In this document: piece after piece, positions 1 through 5,994 of the stretch
Layout of the letters: the number at the start of each line of letters is the position of its first letter
Numbering within the stretch: position 1 is the stretch's first letter
Origin: JBLHKW01 sp047618565
GTDB taxonomy: Bacteria > Planctomycetota > UBA1135 > GCA-002686595
Reading direction: 5' to 3'
Assembly: GCA_047618565.1 (NCBI GenBank)
Contig: JBLHKW010000230.1
Location: 1-5,994, forward strand
Length of the DNA: 5,994 bases
Translations under genes and position numbers: made by a program
Notes under the pieces: model-generated
Told to the model about the DNA's origin: nothing
The model's database searches: none
What the model saw: the letters and a program-made list of their open reading frames with translations, nothing else

Positions 1-232
1 AGATTGGTGTCCCCACCTCGACTGGGTTTGCGGCGACCATTCAGCGACAGGTAGTGTGAGTACCTCCGAACAAGACGCCTTGCTTGTCGCTAAGGAGCCA
101 GTGTACGTGGTCCCCATAGACGCAGTCCGTCACACGGCTCACCCCGGCGGTGTGAAAGGGGTGGCCTCGGCAACTGTTGCCGCTGTGATTCGCTATCCTT
201 TCCGGAATCATGGGATCGACAAAGGCCGCAAG

Positions 233-1747
233 GTGACAGTTCGTACGGGTGTCAAGCTGTCCATGCTCGGGGTATGGACTGGCGTAACTCTGGGACTCGC
301 GTCCTCCCTGGCTGGTTGCAGTGCCAAGCCCGAAGGACCGCCCAATGTGGTCATGATCGTGCTCGACACGACCCGGCCATCATTCACCTCGGTCTACGGC
401 GCTCCGGAACCAACGACGCCGTTCCTGGAAACCCTCGCAGCTGCGGGAACTCGTTTCGAGCGCGCATACTCCTCCTCCAGCTGGACCCTACCGGCCCATG
501 GCACCCTGTTCACAGGGATGCATCCAAAGATTCATCGCTGCAACCAGACCCATTTACAGGTCAACGAGGAGTTGCCTCTCCTGGCAGAAGAGCTTGGCAA
601 GGCTGGCTACCAGACCGCGGCGTTTAGCGGGAACGTGTGGGTCAGCGAACGCTCGGGGTTGGCGACGGGATTCGAGACCTTCCACAATCTGAGCACGGGC
701 ATCTACCTCCCCCATGTGGAATCTCTCGCCGGGGATCGCGAGGGACGGAGCATTCCGCCAGAGGATCATTATGTAGCCAACAAGGTGATCTCGTGGTTGA
801 GGAATGGGCGCGACCTGAGCCGGCCATTCTTTCTCTTCGTGAACCTCGTTGAACCTCACATGCCGTACGTCCCCTACCTCGATGTGGCGACAGAGTTCCT
901 CGAGTCGCCCGATGATCGCTGGAATGCGATTCAAAAATACTTCCCCGATGCGATGGAGACCCGCTTGCTGCGACGGCATTACGGCGAGCGCAAGCCGTTG
1001 TCGGAGGCGGAGTGGGATCTGCTAAGGCGCATGTACCGCGGCGAAATTCGGGTAGTCGACGATCTGGCGCGCGTCATCGTCGAGGCTGTGGACCAGGTCA
1101 GCGACCCTGCTCGGACGCTTTGCTTCGTTCTTTCCGATCACGGTGAAAACCTCGGCGATCATGGCCACATGACGCACATTCTGAACGTCTACGACTCAAA
1201 CCTGCGCATCGTGCTGCTGGCACGTGGACCGGGTTTCGGTGCCGGGGTTTCGGAAACAGGTCTGGTCGGGATCCAGGACATCTACCCGACGGTCCTCGGG
1301 GCGGCGGGCATTACTGTCGGAGATCATATCCGTGGTGTCGACTTGCGTACGCGCATACCGAACGACCGCGTGCTCACCGCTGCCCTCGAGTACCCTGCGG
1401 TATCGCTGCAGCTGTTCCCGGCGCAGCGCGTGGCCGTTGGGCGTTACAAGCGCTTCCAGAATGAACTGGACGCGGCGATTGGCCCGCGTTTCAAGCTCAT
1501 CCGTACCATCCAGCCCGGGACAGGGGAGGCCGAGGAGACGCTCTTCGACCTGCTGTCCGACCCGGATGAGCTGCGCCCCCTCCCCATCGAGGAGGCGGAT
1601 CCGGAAGTGCTGACGCGACTGCGCCGCGCACTCGCGCTCACCCGTGCCGAGGCCAGTGTGCGGCCCGCGACGGAGGATGGCGCTTGGGATGATGAGCAGG
1701 CACTCGAAGACATGCGGGCGATGGGATACATCGGCGGAGATGACTGA
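233..1747 (+). CDS. Sulfatase-family (alkaline phosphatase superfamily) lipoprotein hydrolase with Thr at the nucleophile position
   Basis: Probable metal-dependent ester hydrolase anchored to a membrane by lipid; the substrate cannot be told. The reading frame is open from a GTG at 56, but I prefer the GTG at 233: it has AAAGG just upstream and gives a 29-residue lipoprotein signal (basic start, hydrophobic core, lipobox L-A-G-C with Cys29). Numbered from the GTG at 56, that Cys is residue 88 and the domain starts at once with VVMIVLDTTRP (metal ligand D104). The active-site segment is SWTLPAHGTLFTG: T144 stands where sulfatases have the Cys/Ser of C/S-x-P-S/A-R, and H148 replaces the Arg. 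Further landmarks are VEPHMPY (H268), SDHGENLGDHG (metal ligands D361/H362), a C-terminal TLFDLLSDPDE motif and a terminal MGYIGG tail. Length is about 504 residues, normal for the family and apparently complete. Family membership is firm. A true sulfatase activity is doubtful because the formylglycine residue is absent; a phosphodiesterase or related activity is possible. It converges on the IS91 remnant and has no operon partner in the window. Confidence 0.88.
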   Translation: MTVRTGVKLSMLGVWTGVTLGLASSLAGCSAKPEGPPNVVMIVLDTTRPSFTSVYGAPEPTTPFLETLAAAGTRFERAYSSSSWTLPAHGTLFTGMHPKIHRCNQTHLQVNEELPLLAEELGKAGYQTAAFSGNVWVSERSGLATGFETFHNLSTGIYLPHVESLAGDREGRSIPPEDHYVANKVISWLRNGRDLSRPFFLFVNLVEPHMPYVPYLDVATEFLESPDDRWNAIQKYFPDAMETRLLRRHYGERKPLSEAEWDLLRRMYRGEIRVVDDLARVIVEAVDQVSDPARTLCFVLSDHGENLGDHGHMTHILNVYDSNLRIVLLARGPGFGAGVSETGLVGIQDIYPTVLGAAGITVGDHIRGVDLRTRIPNDRVLTAALEYPAVSLQLFPAQRVAVGRYKRFQNELDAAIGPRFKLIRTIQPGTGEAEETLFDLLSDPDELRPLPIEEADPEVLTRLRRALALTRAEASVRPATEDGAWDDEQALEDMRAMGYIGGDD

Positions 1748-1842
1748 GGAGCGGATAGGCGTTACAAGGGGCCAGCCATGTTAACGATGTTGGGGTGTCC
1801 TGGGAGGAGAAGCTGGGTCGCCGGGCATCAGTGACAGTCGAG

Positions 1843-1859
1843 TGGCCGTTGAACGGCCA
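1843..1859. repeat. Perfect 8-bp inverted repeat (hairpin) downstream of the sulfatase gene
   Basis: TGGCCGTT and AACGGCCA flank a single G. A single-stranded hairpin would have to open the inner pairs to make a loop. It lies 96 bases beyond the sulfatase stop without a T-run, so it is not a typical intrinsic terminator. It could be part of the 3' (origin) end of the IS91-type element whose transposase remnant ends at 1983, because that family carries structured ends. That link is inference. Confidence 0.5.
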
Positions 1860-1864
1860 GGTTT

Positions 1865-1893
1865 CGTGGTCGTGGTGCGTCAGCGTGGTGCGT
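1865..1893. repeat. Short direct repeats, CGTGGTGCGT twice, preceded by a partial copy
   Basis: CGTGGTGCGT occurs at 1871-1880 and again at 1884-1893 (period 13), and a partial CGTGGT lies at 1865-1870. The repeats are between the two hairpins of this non-coding stretch. They resemble small iteron-like protein-binding sites, and could belong to the IS91-family element end. No function can be shown from the sequence. Confidence 0.4.
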
Positions 1894-1959
1894 TTCGGAC
1901 CAGTTTGCGGAGTTGAGCTACAACCCTCCCACTGAACGGGACGGACGATGCCGAGAAGG

Positions 1960-1974
1960 CCGCCCGGGGGGCGG
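1960..1974. other. GC-rich hairpin just past the IS91 transposase stop
   Basis: CCGCCC and GGGCGG form a 6-bp stem with a GGG loop. On the minus strand it begins 9 bases after the transposase stop codon. It has no U-tract in either direction. It may be the structured 3' end of the element, where IS91-family rolling-circle transposition is thought to start (oriIS), or a weak transcription stop for the remnant. Confidence 0.4.
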
Positions 1975-1982
1975 GACACCTG

Positions 1983-2217
1983 TCAGTACTCGAACGCCAT
2001 TTGGGGCGGCGGACGAGCCGCGGCGATGGGTGGAGGCTCGCTGGGTAGGCCGAGGTGGCGCAGGATGTGACGCGCAACGATCGTGTCGGTGATGAGGGCG
2101 ATCCATCGGCGTCGCCCATGGCAGTGCTCACAGGTCAGGGCGTCGATCCCGAACACGCGGCGCATGAGCTCCGACCAGGAATAGCGGCTGGGGTAGGGAG
2201 AGTGCAGGACGGGTGGC
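1983..2217 (-). pseudogene. IS91-family transposase, C-terminal remnant
   Basis: This is the tail of a rolling-circle (Y2-type) transposase, read on the minus strand and ending with TGA at 1983-1985. The recognisable block reads RYSWSELMRRVFGIDAL, then a CEHC zinc-ribbon-like pair, then WIALITD and ILRHLGLPSEPPP, followed by a PPPQ-rich tail. This matches the usual C-terminus of IS91/Y2 transposases (Pfam Y2_Tnp type). Only about 75 residues remain. The catalytic HUH and tyrosine region is gone, so the remnant cannot act. Its frame is formally open back to a TTG at 2240, but upstream of about 2217 the DNA is oxyR, so that start is artificial. The junction with oxyR lies between about 2190 and 2218. 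The natural 3' end seems kept and the 5' end lost. Confidence 0.82.
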
Positions 2218-2542
2218 CCGTGGGAGAACATAGGGCGCAACTGTTGGGATCACTCCCAGCCTTATCGTTCCCGAGAGCAGCTCCGTGAAGGTCGATGCCG
2301 CGTCGGCCAACTCGCGAAGCTCAGCCAGAAGCCCCCTGGCTTTCTCCGCCAGCACAGTCCCAGCGGCCGTCGCCAACACCCTCCGGCGGTCACGCTCGAA
2401 GAGCTTTAGCCCAAGCCTCGTTTCGAGCTGCTGAATCTGGGCACTCAACGCTGGCTGAGTGATGTTGCAGGCGCGGGTGGCCTGGCGGAAGTTCAGAGTC
2501 TCGGCCACAGCCACAAGGCATTCGAGCTGACGGTAGGCTCAT
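2218..2542 (-). pseudogene. oxyR: oxyR-like LysR regulator, frameshifted and truncated
   Basis: This is the N-terminal third of a LysR-type peroxide regulator. It would begin with ATG at 2542-2540 (M-S-L), but an extra C at 2533-2532 breaks the frame. Removing one C gives MSLRQLECLVAVAETLNF, a normal LysR start; as it stands, codon 1's frame is lost and the productive frame meets TGA at 2541-2539. After that come the helix-turn-helix (ITQPALSAQIQQLE), the linker helix, and the start of the effector domain SGTIRLGVIPTVAPYVLPR, where IPTV-x-PYxLP is the OxyR hallmark. Similarity stops at that Arg (2218), where the IS91 remnant begins. The effector domain, including the region of the redox cysteines, is missing. 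Divergence from katG fits the classic oxyR/katG pairing. An ORF from a GTG at 2514 runs on to 2128 through transposase DNA in the wrong frame; its last 29 residues are meaningless. Assignment to OxyR rather than another LysR protein is fairly secure. Confidence 0.82.
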
Positions 2543-2560
2543 GATCACTAAATCTTATCA
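2542..2560. promoter_or_regulatory. LysR/OxyR-type operator TGAT-N11-ATCA
   Basis: TGAT (2542-2545) and ATCA (2557-2560) form a perfect dyad around an AT-rich 11-base centre, the T-N11-A geometry of LysR-family boxes. It overlaps the oxyR start codon and lies 98 bases upstream of katG, as expected for an autorepressor site that also activates the divergent gene. A second, weaker dyad GATT-N5-AATC lies at 2578-2590. Together they could form an extended OxyR site, although the spacing is not the textbook one. Function is inferred from position and symmetry only. Confidence 0.45.
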
Positions 2561-2580
2561 GTCCCATCTGGGGTTGCGAT

Positions 2581-2609
2581 TGGACTAATCGACGTGCGGA
2601 TCCGATACT
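2581..2609 (+). promoter_or_regulatory. Candidate katG promoter (TGGACT-N17-GATACT)
   Basis: The -35-like TGGACT (2581-2586) and -10-like GATACT (2604-2609) are 17 bases apart. Each matches the sigma-70 consensus at four of six positions. The -35 overlaps the GATT-N5-AATC dyad, which fits an activator-dependent promoter. The proposed transcript would start about 40 bases before the katG ATG. This is a best-match pick from a short region and is not certain. Confidence 0.35.
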
Positions 2610-2614
2610 TCCGC
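2596..2614. promoter_or_regulatory. Dyad GCGGA-N9-TCCGC over the candidate -10
   Basis: GCGGA (2596-2600) and TCCGC (2610-2614) are inverted copies that flank the candidate -10 hexamer, and the left arm overlaps the 8-bp palindrome CGGATCCG (2597-2604). A site here would suit a repressor. It may also be chance in GC-rich DNA. Confidence 0.25.
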
Positions 2615-2622
2615 CTGAAGGC

Positions 2623-2657
2623 ATGAGAACGAACCTCTCTTTGGACGGAGCTCCCCG

Positions 2658-2661
<4 letters not shown>
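2623..2661 (+). CDS. Possible 12-codon upstream ORF overlapping the katG start
   Basis: It reads MRTNLSLDGAPR and stops with a TGA that shares ATGA with the katG start codon at 2658. The overlap would allow translational coupling. Against it, the only purine-rich stretch (GAAGG, 2617-2621) ends one base before its ATG, which is too close for a normal ribosome site, and katG has its own GGAG at 2647-2650 with a 7-base spacer. I list it as a weak candidate only. Confidence 0.15.
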
Positions 2662-4955
<2,294 letters not shown>

Positions 4956-4987
4956 TGGCTCCGGCCTACCCAGGCTGAGCGCAATCT

Positions 4988-5021
4988 CTCGGGGGGCGAT
5001 CAGGTACGAGGACCCCCCGAG
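4988..5021. terminator. Terminator-like 9-bp hairpin after katG
   Basis: CTCGGGGGG (4988-4996) and CCCCCCGAG (5013-5021) are perfectly complementary around a 16-base loop, 32 bases after the katG stop. There is no T-run on either side, so it is not a textbook intrinsic terminator, but the stem is very stable. It may also mark the left border of the IS5-type element that follows. Confidence 0.4.
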
Positions 5022-5070
5022 CGGCGTTGGTGCATGGCTCGGACCACGGAACCACTCTGGAGGGCTTCAA

Positions 5071-5121
5071 ATGCCGCTCGGTCATCCTGAACCGATCCTC
5101 CAAGGCAGACTGAGCGCATGA
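5071..5121 (+). CDS. 16-codon leader ORF coupled to the IS5 transposase start
   Basis: The ORF reads MPLGHPEPILQGRLSA. It has an excellent Shine-Dalgarno sequence, GGAGGG at 5059-5064, with a 6-base spacer. Its TGA stop overlaps the transposase ATG (5118) as ATGA. The transposase itself has no convincing ribosome site, so ribosomes ending on this leader probably re-start there, a known way of keeping transposase synthesis low. A small inverted repeat, TCGGT-N8-ACCGA (5078-5095), lies within it. The peptide has no recognised similarity and may matter only as a translated leader. Confidence 0.4.
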   Translation: MPLGHPEPILQGRLSA

Positions 5122-5931
5122 ACTCGCGCGTGCACCCGAAGTACAAGACCAAGTACCGGGTCCCAAACTGGGCAGCCTACGATCAGGGTCTCGTCAGGCG
5201 TGGGAGCATCACGCTGTGGCTGACCCCGGAAGCTGTTGCAGCATGGAAGCCACGGCGCACCGGCAAGCCCGGAGGGCAAGCGCGTTACTCGGACCTGGCG
5301 ATTGAGACCGCGCTGACCCTGCGGCTCGTGTTTCACATGCCGTTGCGCCAGATCCGAGGGCTTCCTGAGCTCCATCTTCGAGATGATGGGCGTCGACTTG
5401 GAGGTGTCCGACCACACGACGCTTTCACGACGCAGCCAGAGCCTCGAGGTCGCGCTGAGGCGCTCAACTGGGAGCGAACCCATCCACCTGATCATCGATA
5501 GCACAGGGCTCTCGATCGTCGGCGAGGGCGAATGGGCCGCAGCGAAGCACGGAAGGAAGGGCAGGCGGGGCTGGAAGAAGCTGCACCTCGGCGTCAATGG
5601 ATCAGGCGCAATCGTCTCGCACGTGCTGACCGATGGTTCAGCCGATGACGCGAGGACGGGCCTGGAAGTCATCGATGGCGTAGCCGGTGAGATCCAGACC
5701 ATCACAGGTGACGCGGCCTACGATTCGACCGCCGTGTACGACGCTGCTGCGCACCGAGGAGCGAAGGTGATCGTCCCGCCATTGAGGACTGCAGCTGTCT
5801 CGAAACGAGGGCGACGGTCGCCATCACGGGATCGCACGATCCGACGGGTCAAGAAGGTGGGCCGGCAGCGATGGAAGAAGGAGTCCGGCTACCACCGCCA
5901 GGGCACCGTCGAGAACGCTTTCTTCCGGTTC
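5118..5931 (+). pseudogene. IS5-family DDE transposase, frameshifted and 3'-truncated
   Basis: The N-terminal part (from ATG 5118) has the usual IS5-family opening: Y-R-V-x-N-W-x-x-YD, then LVRRGSITLW, then TALTLRLVFHMPLRQ. After codon 78 (CAG, 5349-5351) there is one extra base within 5352-5355. The expected continuation, EGFLSSIFEMMGVDLEV, carries on in the +1 frame, followed by DHTTLSRRSQ. The second part keeps all three catalytic residues: Asp in LIIDSTG (5497-5499), Asp in TGDAAYD (5710-5712) and Glu in GTVENAFFRF (5911-5913). The family's C-terminal stretch after FFRF is replaced by unrelated sequence from about 5932. No slippery heptamer is seen at the shift, so mutation is likelier than programmed frameshifting. 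The frames overlap openly from 5317 to 5501. IS5 family is confident; the subgroup (IS903-like) is less so. Confidence 0.87.
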
Positions 5932-5950
5932 ATTGCGCCAGGCAAAGCTT

Positions 5951-5976
5951 GGAGGAAGGGAATGATGAATATCTGA
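5951..5976 (+). other. Strong ribosome site before a four-codon ORF (possible leader of an off-window gene)
   Basis: GGAGG (5951-5955) stands 6 bases before ATG-ATG-AAT-ATC-TGA (5962-5976), and another GGAG lies at 5977-5990. The DNA is past the point where transposase similarity ends, so it is the sequence joined to the IS by truncation. It could be a minigene-like leader or the remains of an initiation region. The open frame also joins the transposase frame, so the tail could simply be a run-on. The window ends too soon to tell. Confidence 0.25.
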
Positions 5977-5994
5977 AACTTCTACTGGAGTCCC

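Larger units (their letters stand above)
1748..2217 (-). mobile_element. Remnant of an IS91-like insertion sequence (3' part); outer limit not determined
   Basis: The element comprises the transposase tail plus a 235-base non-coding flank with two hairpins and a direct repeat. The border on the oxyR side (near 2190-2218) is supported by the abrupt change from OxyR-like to transposase-like coding. The border on the sulfatase side is a guess: IS91-type elements lack long terminal inverted repeats and make no target duplication, so nothing marks it. The loss of the 5' part fits either a one-ended transposition product or later deletion. Confidence 0.45.
5022..5931 (+). mobile_element. IS5-type insertion sequence, incomplete on the right; left limit approximate
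   Basis: The element holds the leader ORF and the broken transposase. The right end is missing, so no terminal inverted repeat pair can be matched and the left border cannot be fixed. It probably lies between the 4988-5021 hairpin and about 5060. The stretch starting CGGCGTTGGTGCATGG (from 5022) is a candidate left end. No target duplication can be tested. Confidence 0.5.

Noticed and set aside
554..979. 141-codon minus-strand frame inside the sulfatase gene
   Set aside because: It is antisense to the conserved catalytic domain, with no motif or credible start signal.
1778..1833. Small plus-strand ORF starting MLTMLG after the sulfatase
   Set aside because: A purine-rich AAGGGG lies upstream, but the frame is only 18 codons, composition is unremarkable, and nothing overlaps or depends on it.
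1638..1979. Minus-strand 113-codon frame overlapping the sulfatase end
   Set aside because: It is rich in Pro, Ser, Thr and Arg, has no motif, and covers both the sulfatase 3' end and the structured non-coding flank. It is a chance frame.
2055..2288. Plus-strand 77-codon frame opposite the IS91 remnant and oxyR fragment
   Set aside because: It crosses the junction of two unrelated remnants on the other strand and has no family features.

Overview
This is a GC-rich bacterial window. The cell it comes from is probably Gram-negative: there is a lipobox-type lipoprotein, a catalase-peroxidase with a cleavable export signal, and the remains of an OxyR-type regulator. The sulfatase ending in a G-Y-I-G tail and the type of IS91 remnant recall Myxococcota/Deltaproteobacteria or environmental Proteobacteria, but the sequence alone cannot settle the phylum. 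No RNA gene or CRISPR array is visible.

Layout from left to right. (1) At 233-1747 (+) is a lipid-anchored sulfatase/alkaline-phosphatase-superfamily hydrolase. It has Thr where true sulfatases have the Cys or Ser that becomes formylglycine. (2) 1748-1982 is non-coding, with two strong hairpins and a short direct repeat; it looks like the 3' flank of an IS91-type element. (3) 1983-2217 (-) is the last ~75 codons of an IS91-family transposase. (4) 2218-2542 (-) is the 5' part of an oxyR-like LysR gene. It is cut off by the IS91 remnant just after its effector domain begins, and carries a one-base insertion in its fourth codon. (5) 2543-2657 is the divergent oxyR-katG control region, with a TGAT-N11-ATCA LysR-type box and a weak promoter. 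(6) At 2658-4955 (+) is an intact katG whose product carries an N-terminal signal peptide. (7) 4956-5070 holds a terminator-like hairpin and the probable left flank of an IS5-type element. (8) At 5071-5931 (+) are a 16-codon leader ORF overlapping a transposase start by ATGA, then an IS5-family transposase broken by a one-base insertion and cut off just after its catalytic Glu. (9) The last ~60 bases are unrelated to the transposase and hold a strong Shine-Dalgarno sequence before a four-codon ORF.

How the parts relate. The recognisable functional unit is the divergent oxyR-katG peroxide-defence pair, in which OxyR would normally sense H2O2 and activate katG. Here the regulator is destroyed while the enzyme is intact with every catalytic residue present. 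katG must therefore run on its basal promoter, use another regulator acting in trans, or be on its way to decay. katG lies between two decayed insertion sequences, which suggests the locus has been rearranged by mobile elements. The sulfatase-like lipoprotein converges on the IS91 remnant and has no evident functional link to katG. I see no clearly new multi-gene system. The points most worth following are the double-lesion oxyR beside an exported KatG, the Thr-nucleophile sulfatase homologue, and the coupled leader peptide of the transposase.
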